Source: Gymnothorax reevesii (lineage: Eukaryota; Chordata; Actinopteri; Anguilliformes; Muraenidae). Taken from it: a DNA stretch of 64,000 nt. The number at the start of each line of letters is the position of its first letter. Positions within the stretch are counted from its first letter, which is position 1. A program made the position numbers and the translations under genes. Location of the stretch: positions 74,465,120-74,529,119 of the forward strand of contig CM056583.1 of NCBI GenBank assembly GCA_029721435.1, in the 5' to 3' direction. Below the pieces are notes generated by a model. That model had not been told where the DNA came from. It was given only the letters and a program-made list of their open reading frames with translations, and searched no databases. Positions 13,823 through 25,250 of this stretch are shown here, in pieces.

Positions 13823-14570
13823 CTAACAGGGGAAGGGCGTTCGCCGAAGAGAAAGCGGTTTGCTAAACGATGAGAAGAGATAATTGTCAAATTTCATACA
13901 TGTTCAAAAACTATTTACGCATATTACCTAAGTTGGAGTGAAGCCTGAGGTAGGCTGTCGTAGTCATTGGAATGTTTCTCGTTTGTCTACCATTGAGGAT
14001 AGTCCTATTGAGAGCGTATGGTGTCTAGTGCAATAAGAAGTCAATGACATTAACTCATTTAGCTAGAACACTTACTAAATTCCCAAATAAAATTTTACTA
14101 ATCGTACTGTGACTACTACTGAAAAAGTAGTCAAACTTCAGTTACTCGACCTGCTCGCAACGGCAGTAAAACTTAAAATAATTAAAAATACCCTTAATTA
14201 CACCTCCAGAAGTAGTCCGTGTCCTTTTCAAATCAGTTTCGATGTAACGTTGTTTCCAAAGATGTGAAACATGGTTTATGTGAAAATGACTGTATCAGCG
14301 CAGTTGGCAGCTGAGCGTCTGTGGCAGGCTATTTGGAATTCCAATACACAAGCTACCTGCTTAGGCAGCGCACTATGGGCTCATGTAAAGTATAACCGTA
14401 AAATGCAAGGCTACACGCTATTGAAATGGCAATAGTTATTAACCTTTCTAAAACACAGGATTTGGCCCTCTAAATGAATACAATTTTACTTAAAAACAAA
14501 AAACACACAGTTGATTGATAATAACAATTAATGTTTGATATCATTACAGCTGAAAGATCGCGGTCTTACC

Positions 14571-14700
14571 AGAGCAGATTTTGTCGTAATACTAGTGTTA
14601 TCAACCATGCTTTATCCTCACGTTGGGTCGTTGAATAATGATCCTTTGAAAAAGCGTTATAGGTGGATGCGCTCTCGTTCATACATTGAGCAATACCTCT
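14571..14700 (-). promoter_or_regulatory. Possible 5' non-coding exon / promoter zone of arid3c
   Basis: The acceptor in front of the arid3c coding exon implies an upstream exon. On the minus strand CTCTG|GTAAGA at 14571/14570 is a strong donor. The sequence just upstream of it (about 14580-14700 on the plus strand) is richer in CpG than its surroundings. No coding frame is claimed. The exon's left limit and the start of transcription cannot be placed from sequence alone. Confidence 0.25.
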
Positions 14701-15131
14701 CGATCACCAGGAAACGATTGTTTTAAATATGAATGGATTCACTATGACTTTATGAGTCCGGTAGGCTACAGCAACAAGTGGTAGCGCAAGCCCGAGTGAC
14801 CTCTTCGGGCGACAGATCAGCCCCTCTGCTCCCAATTACTAACACACGTCAATGGAATGATAAAATGAGAGGGGCAGGGTCTACTGTCAGTAGGGGAAAT
14901 GGACCAGCCACCAAAGAGAAGGGACTACTGAATGCAATGTGCAGTCACGTCAGGGGAGGGGCTCCTTCAACATTATGTTGCTGTGATGTCCGGTATTAGT
15001 CATATCTTACTTTTTCAAATGGATTCAAAAATAACGACATTCCTGAATTGGCGTTATTGGATAAAGCACTGGTTTGTTATCAGCATTTCATTTGATCTCT
15101 TTCTTTCTTTGGACATTATCGATTTGAAGTT

Positions 15132-15662
15132 ATGCATATGGCTTTGGCAATATTGGTTACTGTAGGATATAGTGGCTCTGCCTTAGAGGTCGCACTTCAT
15201 TTGAAAGCTCAACTATCATCACACAAAGTCACTGCATATACAATGACATTATTTTCCTTTCTACTTTTCTGGCTTGGTGATTGTTCGAATTTGATTGGAG
15301 TTTATGCTGGAGTGACATATACCTTGATGCTGACGAAGACACATTCAATAATGTACTCCGTTTTGCCTTGTTTAATGAACTTGTCCCTGGACAGGCATTT
15401 AGAAAGTTTATGTATGCATCATAATATTCATGACTCTAGGTCTGTACTCATTGTTTTAACCCCCTGTGAAAAATTTGTCACACAATTTTGGGGGTCGTCA
15501 AAACCACTGACCCCACATAAATTTTGCAACCTAATGCCCATAGAGACATATTTAGACTATCAGTGCAGCCATTTGATGCATAAAAGTGGAACTGACACTA
15601 CACTGGTTGCAACAGCTAACCTTTCCATTATGGCTGCCCGCATGGTGGAATCCAGAGGATAG
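15132..15662 (+). pseudogene. Unrecognised 176-codon open frame, probably decayed repeat
   Basis: An ATG-started frame of 176 codons with hydrophobic stretches matches no family I recognise. Another plus-strand frame over about 15318-15417 reads more like protein (PDADEDTFNNVLRFALFNEL), then meets stops. That second frame suggests an old transposase or retroelement fragment rather than a host gene. It lies between the arid3c 5' end and the decayed DDE element at 17.6-18.7 kb, and could be the far end of the same element. Confidence 0.3.
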
Positions 15663-16107
15663 ATCAGCACCCATTCATCACTGGATAAAGTAGACAAACA
15701 GGTAAGCTAATGAATAATAAGCTATGGTTAATACTTCATCTATATGTCAACTACCAAAATGATGATGGACAAAAGTTCTCTTTATATCCTAGAGTGACAT
15801 ATATGTCACAAAACTAAAATGAGGTCAAAGGTCACCAAAAATTAAAAATTGCTATTGGGTTGTTATTAGCCCCTCCCCAGGACATATTGATAGAATACAT
15901 AGATTTTTCTTTCAACTTTTTTTTTTTTTTTTTTTCAACTATAGTCAGGCATTTAAGGGTTAAAAATGAAGTGCACTCATGGCAGTAGAAATGCAGTATG
16001 ATTCATCTCCTTGCAAAGCTGTTTGTCAATTTGTAATATGATGCGTTAGATATTTTTGAATAGATCAAGAAAAAGTGGGATCATTGATATGAATATAAAC
16101 GTGAGTG

Positions 16108-16158
16108 TGTATATACACACACAAACATATGTATATCTAATATATATATAATATGTAT

Positions 16159-16208
<50 letters not shown>
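16108..16208. repeat. Compound CA/TA microsatellite
   Basis: Alternating TATACACACACA and TATATA runs fill this stretch, including an uninterrupted CA tract at about 16157-16180 and a TA tract at about 16181-16204. Confidence 0.95.
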
Positions 16209-16209
<1 letters not shown>

Positions 16210-16211
<2 letters not shown>

Positions 16212-16425
16212 CTAGCTGCTACCTGCTACCCAGAGTGAAATTGCCATTTTTTGCGTGCATGACTGTTTTTCAAAAATCGGGCGAGGTCAAGTCCTTCCTG
16301 GTGTCCAAGTGGATATTCACACCAAATTTGGTGATTATCGGTTGAGAAATGTAGGAGAAAAACTTGTACATACGCACAGACAGACAGACATCGACCTCAA
16401 ATATATTATATAGAAGATAAGATAC
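16210..16425 (+). repeat. 3' tail of a non-LTR-like repeat
   Basis: The stretch holds the layout seen in fish and vertebrate RTE-type tails: 'ACCAAATTTGGTGATTATCGG', then CAGACAGACAGACAT, then a short ATATTATATAGAAG end. No reverse transcriptase frame is left. It abuts the TA microsatellite, a common joining point for such tails. The family is uncertain. Confidence 0.5.
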
Positions 16426-17559
16426 ACATACACACTTTTAAAAAAATCTAAAATCCCTTTTTTAATGGGTAACTGACAATACATTGTTGTTTTCTTTTTC
16501 TAACTCACATTCCACTTATGATCCAAACTTTTGAGGCATTGGTTTTATTATCTGTAGTGCCACCCGGTGGTCAAATAATTTGAAGACATGGAGCATGAGA
16601 AAGGGATGTATTTTCCATGTTTGTGCAATGCGGTTTCAGAAGGTAAGTCTTTCGGAGGTAGTCACCATCGGAAGAAACCTCACAAAACTGTTGGTTTTAG
16701 TGTAAGGTTTTAAGATCATATTCATGTTATTGGTGTTAATGGAGTTTTGCCTCTAGCTTACTAAAAGAACTAAGAATTGGCCTTAGCTGCAATAACCTGC
16801 TGTTATATGTTTTAGCATGTTACACAAAGTATTGCAAACCCAAATCAGAAAAACGTGGGATGGTACGTTGAAGGTGGAGTCCCATTAAGGGCATTTTCTG
16901 GCCCAAACCAAATTCAAAATAATTTTAAGCATTGATAAACCACCCCATGCGGTTCATGAATCCTCCAGAGAAACCTGCAATATCAATTTTCTTCATGACA
17001 AAAAATTATATTTTTTTTACATTTTTTAGTTTTAGGGAGGGGCCACCCATTCTGGGGCCCCACAAAATGTCACCAATGATTATAATCATGAGCTTATCAA
17101 TGCACATTGTAGCTGATATATTTTCCTAATGAATAAAAAAAGAATTGGTTGAAATTGATGTCATACTGCTGAGATAGGAAGATGTTTGTTCAAAAAAATA
17201 TTCTGAAATGGAGATTTCCAACGGCCACGTGTTTAAACAACAGTACATTTGACAAAGTTCACGGCCATGACACACTAAGGGAATTTGCTGAAATTTGCCC
17301 TGGGGTATGGCCAACATTCAGCGAAAACACCAGGATGTGCTGACACCAGTTACATCTTCATCGGAACCCTTGAATCATCTGACTGCTGTAAACCCTAAAA
17401 TGGGGTGTGTTGATGCGAAATGGATTGTGTGAGTATGGCTCTCACTTAATTCTTCTAGTTTAAGTTTTTTTCAGTAATATAGTTACCCTTATGATGTTTA
17501 TGCACTATTACCCTAATGATGTTTATGATTAAAATTATTGCCCATTCTTAGATCTTCAA

Positions 17560-18713
17560 ATTGAAGGAGCCTCAAGACTATGATGAGGTGACAGGTTCCC
17601 TTGAAAAATAACTACCAAAAAAAGTTGATGAGAAATCTTTCTTGGGATCATATAAGTGCTATGACTAGTCTAGATAAGAAGCAGGTCTCGAGGTCATTCC
17701 ATGCTGTGACTGAAGCAGTGGAGAAGACCATTATTTCTCATCATCCCGGTCCTGCTCATATGTCAAGGGATGATGCAATGTCATACAAGATGCCTTTCAC
17801 AAACACATTCTTCGGTGAAGTAGTCACTGTCATTATGGCTGGGACGTACCTGTATATAAACCAGAGTGAAGACCATGAACTTCAGAGGAAGTCCTATTTC
17901 GGACACAAAAAACAAAATTATTTGAAGTTCAGACTTCAGGGATGTTGTGTCTGTTCTAGAGTCCCATGGTTATGATTCACATATGCTACTGTGCTAACTG
18001 GCAATTCACAGCATGACACTGATCAGGTCAGTGCTGATTGCCTCTGCACAAAAACCAGATGGGTGGTAGAGAGCTACCACTGGCGGCTAAAGCTATGGAC
18101 ATTTTTCAAAGACCGGTTAACCTCAAATCATTTTATTCCAGTCATTGGAACCTTAGTCTGAGGAACAACTGCTCGTCTCAATGCTGCTTGTGGAGTTATC
18201 TACCAACCTGATTCTGTGCTAAGAGCAGCAGATGTTGCTGTTGCATTGAGGATGAAGTCTCGCTTGACCAGGCCAAACTCCCTGGCAGATAGAGTTAAAG
18301 CGGACCCAGACATGACTTGAAAGGCGAAAGTTGTTTGGTAATGGATGCTAGTGATATACGTTGAACAGTTTCTTCTCTTGCAGTTAGAGTACACGAAGAC
18401 AGTCAGATGTGGGGTATGCCAGCTCAAGCAGGCACCAGGTTATGTCTCAGAACATCTCGCCCCTGGTGGAGTCTTTGAGGTGTGGGTGTGCCAGTGTACA
18501 TCAAACCTTATCAGAGGTCAGATTCACTCCAGACATCGGTCTCAGACTAAATATAATGTCTGGATTGAATACGACTCTCCTGATGTGGATTATCCACTCA
18601 AGGATTATTGCGTTTCCTCAACAGGTAAGCCCGCTATCGGAATGTGTGCCCATGTGGCCAGCATCCTGTATTATCTTGGATACCTCTACCACCAGTCACA
18701 AACAAAGATGTAG
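17560..18713 (+). pseudogene. Decayed DDE transposase with C-terminal SWIM-like motif
   Basis: Fragments in shifted frames keep the order of a DDE_Tnp_4-type transposase found in fish and invertebrates. At 17601-17960 an N-terminal part with a helix-turn-helix-like 'DKKQVSRSFHAV' is followed by 'GTYLYINQSEDHELQRKSYF', matching the segment around the first catalytic Asp; here that Asp has become Ala (IMAGTYLYI for the usual IDGT). At about 18010-18180, 'RWVVESYHWRLKLWTFF' and 'NHFIPVIGTLV' match the region around the last catalytic Glu. At 18345-18713 the frame ends in 'GMCAHVASILYYLGYLYH', a C-x-H half of a SWIM zinc-binding motif; the expected CxC half is reduced to DYCVSS. In-frame stops and frame changes show that it is dead. 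The family placement is from recalled motifs. Confidence 0.65.
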
Positions 18714-19684
18714 CCACACACTGCCAAATTCAAATCTATGATAAATTGTAAATAGATTTTTTAAATTGTGTGAAATCTAGTCAAATGTGTCTCAAATATA
18801 TAATTGTTTTTGAGCCTTGCAGGGATTTTCTTAAGCATTTGTGGATAGATCAGCAATTCTCATCCATTAGCTCCTGAAGGGCAAGGCCTTTTTCGGATTC
18901 TGTTTTTGTACGGAATTATGATAGCAGCGAATGCCAGCCGTTACAAATCACAGCAAGAAGCTAAAATGCATGCATAATACATGGGAGACAGATTTGCAAA
19001 TTTTTTGGCCATTTTTTAAATCCCCTGCTATTTACTATTCACGGTACTGATTGTGGCTGCCGTACCAATTGGTATGCAGTATGTGACAAATATGAAATTT
19101 ACCAGTATATCAAAAATGCTGAAATAACAAACTAGAGTGGCCGAATTTCGCAGTATACAGCCAGTGCTGTCTTTGTAGTGCCCTGTATTCCACACCACTA
19201 ATGGTAAAATCTCACCAAAACTTTGTTGATTATAATAACTTGATGCTCCTCTCACTGTGTAGTATAGGACATTGGTTTTGTCATATACAAGCTAATTCAA
19301 CATATACATCTACAAAGAGTAGCATGCAGTATCCAGTCTACTCTGGCAAGGTATGCAGTATGTAGTAAACCAGTATACAATTTTAGACACAGCATTTTTT
19401 CTTTTGGTAAGCATCCAAAAAGTATTAGTTGTTTTTTAAATGACATAAATGCTCCAAATAACTTTCTTTGATTCAATTACTAAAAAGCGAAATTAATGTC
19501 TTTAAAATAAATGCAGCACCTTGAAGAAAGCAAAGAGGTCAATTGCGTGTGCACCTTCCTCTTGTGCGCACAACAGAGTTCCAATATAAGGTGGCAGTGA
19601 TTGTGCTGCAGTTGACCCAGGCTCTTCAGACGGATGGGTGCTGTCATTATCAGGCTTACTTCTAGCTTTCACGTAATGTTGGTG

Positions 19685-20528
19685 TTATGATTCAGACCAG
19701 GAATCAAGCGCAGGGGCACAGTCCAATCCAATAGGAAGGTTTATTGATAGTAATACGGTGACAGTGGGACGGATCCCAGAAGAGGGCTCAGTTCTGTTCA
19801 GATGTTGCAGGTGAATCAGGGTGTTGCTCATTTCCAGACAGTGACTTTCTAGGATGACTGCCAGATGGAGAGCAGATTTTGTCAGAGCCAAACTGTCCAA
19901 AGGCAGGAAGGAGTAGCTTAGGAGGAACGCAGTTCCAATCCTGATGACCATAGAAGGATTTGGAGCTTGTTCCTAATAAACTGGACGGAGGAACATACTT
20001 GGACAGGGTTTTCTAAGAAGGCGGTCCCGATCCTGAACCTTAAATTCGGTTTGAGAGCTTGTGCCTATTAAATTTGACAAAGGAGCTGACTTGAACTGGG
20101 TTAAGTAGAACGCGGCCCCAATCCTGGACCCTGAATTAGGCTTGGGAGCTTGTTCCATTCAACAAAACAAGGAAGAAGGTTTCCACAAGTTACTATCATT
20201 AAAGGTTATGTTTAACTTTCTGAAGACAAAGAGTTTTAAGAAGGAAATACTGACTGGCTCTCACAAATAGCAAATTAAAATCCAGCAACTTGCACCTCAA
20301 AAGAAGGGGTTTAAATACTCGACACAGGCGTAGCGCCTTATGCGCCTGCTGGCCCTCTGAGAACAGATGATGATGATGACAGGCGTAAAAGGAAGCAAAA
20401 TTGGAACCAGACACAGCTGAGGAAAAGGGAACAAGCAAGACGTAAACCGATCCAATGAGATATTACCTCTAATAGACACACAAGTTGCTGAATTGGAGAA
20501 GGCATTCATACAAGGGTTGTGACAATCT
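19685..20528. repeat. LTR-like unit with internal tandem repeat
   Basis: The block begins TGTTATGATTCAGACC at about 19682 and ends near 20524 with GGGTTGTGACA, so it has the TG...CA ends expected of a long terminal repeat. No gag or pol frame adjoins it, so it would be a solo LTR. No target duplication was established. It could also be an unrelated repeat that happens to end this way. Confidence 0.35.
19878..20165. repeat. 91-bp minisatellite, about three units
   Basis: The phrase GAGCTTGTTCC or a near copy recurs at about 19963, 20055 and 20146, a spacing of 91-92 bases. Each copy is preceded by a diverged CCAATCCTGAACCCTGAATT-like stretch. The units differ at many positions, so the array is old. 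It lies inside the LTR-like block. Confidence 0.75.
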
Positions 20529-21773
20529 GCCCGTGTTTAAATTTTCATGGAGCCACCCACAACAACTGATTACAGAAAAGGTTGCTATAGTACTTGCACG
20601 TATCTCATATGATTGGAAAAATTGGGCATTAAAAATTGCTTGCAAATGGCCTGGTGATAGCCTACCAAAATGCCAACAGATGATGGACATATTTTGTTCT
20701 CATATTGTAGCAATAATTCATTATTCAATAATCATTTAATATACTGCAATGCATTATTTGGACAATATTTTAAGATTATTAATACAGCTCAGGCTTACAA
20801 CTTGTACCTTCATTAGGTAGGCCTATATTAGACTCACCTTTCTGAAGTGCTTTGGGTTTGGAAAAATTCTGTGAGTTCGGTTATTCTTATTTTCACCATC
20901 ATTATTCTCACTGCATTTAAGTTTAATTAAACTGGAGAGAACAATACTGCCCTACAAAGCCTTGGTGCAGTGACTACACATCGGATAAAACGTGAGTTGT
21001 GCCATTTTCAGCCCGAAAGTAAATGGAGGTGAGGATTTCTTTGGATAGAAATGATACCATGGCAGGTCAGTTAACCATAATCTATCATAGATGTGCCAAC
21101 TATTCATTTGCTAGGACAGCAAACAAACTTTGAAGTATTTTTTACTGCTTAAATTAATTTGTAATTACTGCACTCTGCCTTTATAGGGCAGAATAGGTGG
21201 AGTTCACATTGTGAGAAGAGGTTGAATAAATGCTGCTTTGAAGGAAAATGATAGTCAACCGTATTATTTCCAGGCTAGTGGCACACCGTGAGACTCTGTT
21301 CTGAAAAGCAATAGTTTTAAAAACACAGAAATTTATCCCCTCAGAGTATTGAGGGGAGTTGCATATTATGAAGTGTCACTGACCGTGTATCCAGTTCTTT
21401 GAGACGTGGTATCCGGAACAGTGGTGATTGCAATGTAACCCATATAAGTAAAAGGCCTCATCTTTGACTCAGTTAAGTTAAGAGGGCAAGTGCACATTCA
21501 GTGCTGACCCACCCCACACGACTGCAGGATTAAAGCTGCAAATGTTGCTTCAGATATTGAAGCAGAAAGTGCAATGAATCATAACGTTTAATTACAATTT
21601 TTATGTGTGCTGGTATAAACTTTATAGATCCCCGCGGGATAATTTGGCTACAAGCGCGGGAACGATAACACCTGATTAGCCGGTTTTACAAGCAAAATCG
21701 GCTTCAAAATGCCGTTTTCACTTCATAACTAAGTTTAAAACCTGGCGCATCGTCTTTGTCACACTTTCAATTT

Positions 21774-21845
21774 TTCAATTCAATTCAATTTATTTTGTAT
21801 AGCGCTTTTCACAGAGACTGTCACAAAGACGCTTTACAGTGAGAG
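21774..21845. repeat. Fish short interspersed repeat fragment
   Basis: The stretch reads AATTCAATTCAATTTATTTT, then GTATAGCGCTTTTCACAGA, then CACAAAGACGCTTTACAG. This phrase is common in fish genomes. A short direct repeat (GAGAGATGAAGTTACTGAA, twice) follows at 21841-21880. Confidence 0.6.
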
Positions 21846-21960
21846 ATGAAGTTACTGAATGGAGAGATGAAGTTACTGAAGTCACAGTAAAACCGGTGTA
21901 TGCGAAAAACAGACTCATAATTCACGGTGGTTTCAGAGGAGAGTTTTAGGCCTAGTTTTA

Positions 21961-23469
21961 CTACCCCAATTCCGAAATAGTAGGGACGAAGTGTAAATTG
22001 TGAATAAAATACAAATGCAATGACTTTCAGATCACATGAGCCAATATTTTCTGGATGCAGCAGGTCTCAAAAATGTTGGGACACGGGCAAAAAAGGGCTG
22101 AAAAAGCCATTCTTAAATAAGAAAGTCAGCTGAAAGAACATTTAGCAAGTAATTAAGTTAATGGGCATCAGGTGTGTAATGTAATTGGCTGTTAAAGGGA
22201 TGTCTTAGAGACGCTGAGTCTCTCAGAAGTAAAGATGGCCAGAGGCTCTCCAATGTGTGAAAGTTTGCATAAAAAAAGTTGTGGAATACTTTAAAAAAAA
22301 ATGTTCCTCATCGTTAAATTACAAAGGCTTTGAAGGTCTCATCATCGACAGTGCGTAACATCATCAAAAGATTCAGAGAAACTGGAAAAATCTCTGTGCG
22401 TAAGGGACAAGGCTGAAGACCTTTACTGGATGCCCGTGATCTTCGAGCCCTCAGACACCACTGCATCACTCATCGGCATGATTCTGTCATTGACATTACT
22501 AAATGGGCCCAGGAATACTTCAAGAAACCACTGTCTGTAAACACAGTTCGCCGTGCCATCCACAGATGCCACCTAAAACTCCATCATGCATAAAGGAAGC
22601 CATAGTTGAGCATGATCCAGAGGCGCCACCGTGTTCTGTGGACCAAGGCTCATTTAAAATGGTCTGTAGCAAAGTGGCAAAGTGTCCTGTTGTCAGACGA
22701 GTCCAAATTTGACATTCTTGTTGGAAATCATGGGCGTCATGTCCTCTGGGCTAAAGAGGAGAAAGACCACCCCTCCTGTTATCAGTGTTCAGTTCAAAAG
22801 CCAGCATCTCTGATGGTATGGGGATTCATTAGTGCATATGGTGTGGGACACTTGCATGTTTTAATAAGCACCATGAATGCTGAAAGGTATATAAAGGTTT
22901 TAGAGCAACATATGCTCCCCTCCAGATGACAAATATTCCAGGGAAGGCCTTGTGTATTTTAGCAGGACAATGCAAAACCACATACTGCAGCAACGAAAAC
23001 AGCATGGCTTCGTAGTGGAAGAGTCCGTGTGCTGAAATGGCCTACCTGCAGTCCTGATCTTTCACCGATTGAGAACATTTTGCGCATAATTAAACGAAAA
23101 GTCCGTCAAAGGAGACCCGAAACTCTCCAGCAGCGGGAAGCCTGTATTAAACAAGAGTGGGATCAAATTCCAATTGCTGAACTCAAGGAACTTGTCTCCT
23201 CAATGCCCAGACACCTCCACACTGTGTTAAAAAGAAGAGGGGATGCTACATCATGGTAAACGAGCCCCGTCCCAACTTTTTTGAGACCTGTAGCAGCCGT
23301 CAAATTTGAAATGAGCTCATTTTGTGGATAAAATTGTAAAATTTCTCAGTTTCAACATTTGCTTGGTTATCTCTGTTCTATTGTGAATAAAATACTGGCT
23401 GGTGTGATTTTAAAGTCATTGCATTTTGATTTTATTCACTTTGTCCCAACTATTTTGGAATTGGGGTAG
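21961..23469 (+). mobile_element. Full-length but dead Tc1-like transposon
   Basis: The 1509-bp element is flanked by TA on both sides (21959-21960 and 23470-23471). Its ends are inverted repeats of roughly 60 bp starting CTACCCCAATTCC and ending GGAATTGGGGTAG, differing by a few bases and a short indel. It carries a Tc1-family transposase pseudogene, described separately. The termini are complete, so it could in principle have been moved by a related active transposase. Confidence 0.9.
22233..23259 (+). pseudogene. Tc1-like transposase pseudogene
   Basis: Transposases of this family cut and paste the element at TA sites. The reading starts MARGSPMCESLH at 22233 but soon meets stops and frame changes. 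Recognisable blocks include '[11 protein letters not shown]' with the first catalytic Asp (about 22690-22710), 'QDNAKPHTAA' with the second Asp (about 22963) and 'CSPDLSPIENI' with the Glu (about 23065). The last two are 34 residues apart, the DD34E signature. The C-terminal frame 23029-23259 is intact to its natural stop. In-frame stops at 22927 and before QDN confirm loss of function. Confidence 0.85.
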
Positions 23470-23474
23470 TAAAT

Positions 23475-23518
23475 GATAATAATAATAACATTATTATTAT
23501 TCTTCTTATTATTATTCA
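23475..23518. repeat. AAT/ATT microsatellite
   Basis: AATAATAATAA is followed by ATTATTATTATT and TTCTTATTATTATT, a short self-complementary trinucleotide array next to the right end of the Tc1-like element. Confidence 0.85.
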
Positions 23519-24215
23519 TAGTGGAAAAACTCAAAGATCATGTCATCATTGTATTAGCACCACAATATATGGCAATTAGATAAATTAAATAAGGTAACTG
23601 AAAATTATAATGCATGGACATAAGCAGGATATGGATGATGGGCCACTTACTGATATCTGTCTGTTCATATTGGTCAAATCACAGTATTCCTCCCCCTCTC
23701 CCAGGTTTGCAGCAGAGCAATATTTTTCATTTCCTGTCTTCCCAAAAATATTATCTCATTTACAAAATAGAAGTGTCCCTGGAGACTCCCAAAGTGCTGT
23801 TTTAATAAAATGGTATTAACGGGCAATGCTGACTGGCAGCTCCCATGTTGTGGTAATCTTTACTGAGTCCCAGGATGAAGAAATATTGACTTGCCCTCAC
23901 AAGACCATGCTCAGTCTCAGCCAGTAGAGGAATATCCAAACATGACGCTGTCTGCAATCAATGCTAATCAAAGACGTTGATCAATGTACTAATGAAAATA
24001 TGGCAGCAGTTATTTACTTCATTTTTTTATGCAGTGAATGTTTTATAAGTGGCCGAGTTTTCAAAATTGTCAGATAAAATGGATAAGCGATAATATGAAT
24101 TATAAAATATGGAAAATAGGCCTGTTAAGTGCCAGATGTAAATAGCATAAGACTGTTCTACCAAGTGTAGGTGATTAAAAGGTTGGTGATGCATATTTTG
24201 TACCATGAAGAAAAA

Positions 24216-25250
24216 AAACATCTAGGTTTTAATATAGGGCCAAATATAGGTTTCGCATATATGTGACATGTTAAATTCGCCGTTTTCATATATTATAGGT
24301 ACATAATAGATAGAGCTCTATCTGGCTCTTGCGTACTCTCCATAACACGCCCATTTTACGCGAGGAAAAGCTGGTCATTCCGAAGCAATAGGCAAATCAT
24401 TACCACAGGCAATTTCCAAAAAGGCCGTTTAGCTTGGAGCTTTCGCCCCTCCGTCAAATACCAGTGCGTAAGCTATTCTATTATCCAATCAAACAACACA
24501 CCACAGTTATGCACACAAACCAGCAGGTCCTAATACACACCTAAAGCAGTTCATAAGCTGCTGGTCCACTTTTAGCTACTCCTCACTGTCCATGTTTCCC
24601 TCTAAACTCAGACCCACCAGATTTTTACAGTCTCCGGTCTACACTTGGGTATGTTGACCCGTTCTACAAATGTGTCTGTATGTTGTGGATTCTAGCTTTC
24701 CCTGCATCCAAGCTAGAAGAAGAACCGCTGTACTCGCCGGTAGCAAACTGTAGCTGATAGAAAAGTTGAGCTTGCGCAGCAAGATTTTCGCGCTGCTTTC
24801 TCCACTTTCATAACTGCGTTTATTAGAACAAGTTCGTTTCATTAGATCTATATTCAAGTATAACGTTACATTGTGGAATTTGACCGCCGTTTCATTATCA
24901 GATGACGGCCGTGTCTCTCGTTTCATTCTGGGGAAGCAGACTCCATGGCAGACTCGGGGAAAACTGCGTTCTGCAGCCTCTTCTGGCCCAACTCCCTCTT
25001 CCCGCCCTCCACAGAGCTGGCCAGTCAGAAGAAAGTGGGCACACGGGGAGTGGGGGCCATAGCGGAAGAGCCACCCCAATGAGGCGTTTCAGGCAGAGAC
25101 TACTATGGACTATGAATGGGGTTTTTTGAGGATGGCAGTATGAGCGAAATAAGTACCCTTTTTTTTACTTTGCGCTATCAGGAGTACTCTAGGGGAGTCA
25201 AAGACCAAAATATAAACTTGGAAAAATAGCAAATTAGGTCCCCTTTAAGA
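24216..25250. repeat. Fish interspersed repeat of unknown class
   Basis: The left part (24219-24309) contains GTTTTAATATAGGGCCAAAT and TTTTCATATATTATAGGTAC. It has a second copy at about 63695-63780. The right part (25070-25250) has phrases that recur in fish repeats and ends near ATTAGGTCCCCTTTAA. Open frames on both strands of the middle (for example 24639-25079 minus) look like by-products of the repeat rather than genes. Whether left and right parts form one element is not settled. Confidence 0.4.

Noticed and set aside
13773..13823. 17-codon extension of the arid3c frame upstream of MKLEAV
   Set aside because: Its first codon is GTG, and a good splice acceptor lies right at its edge. 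The family N-terminus starts at MKLEAV.
16108..16208. CA/TA array as a possible regulatory Z-DNA element
   Set aside because: Ordinary fish microsatellite; nothing nearby ties it to a gene.
24639..25079. 146-codon minus-strand open frame
   Set aside because: It lies in an interspersed repeat, has low-complexity Gly/Glu/Arg parts and no recognisable domain.
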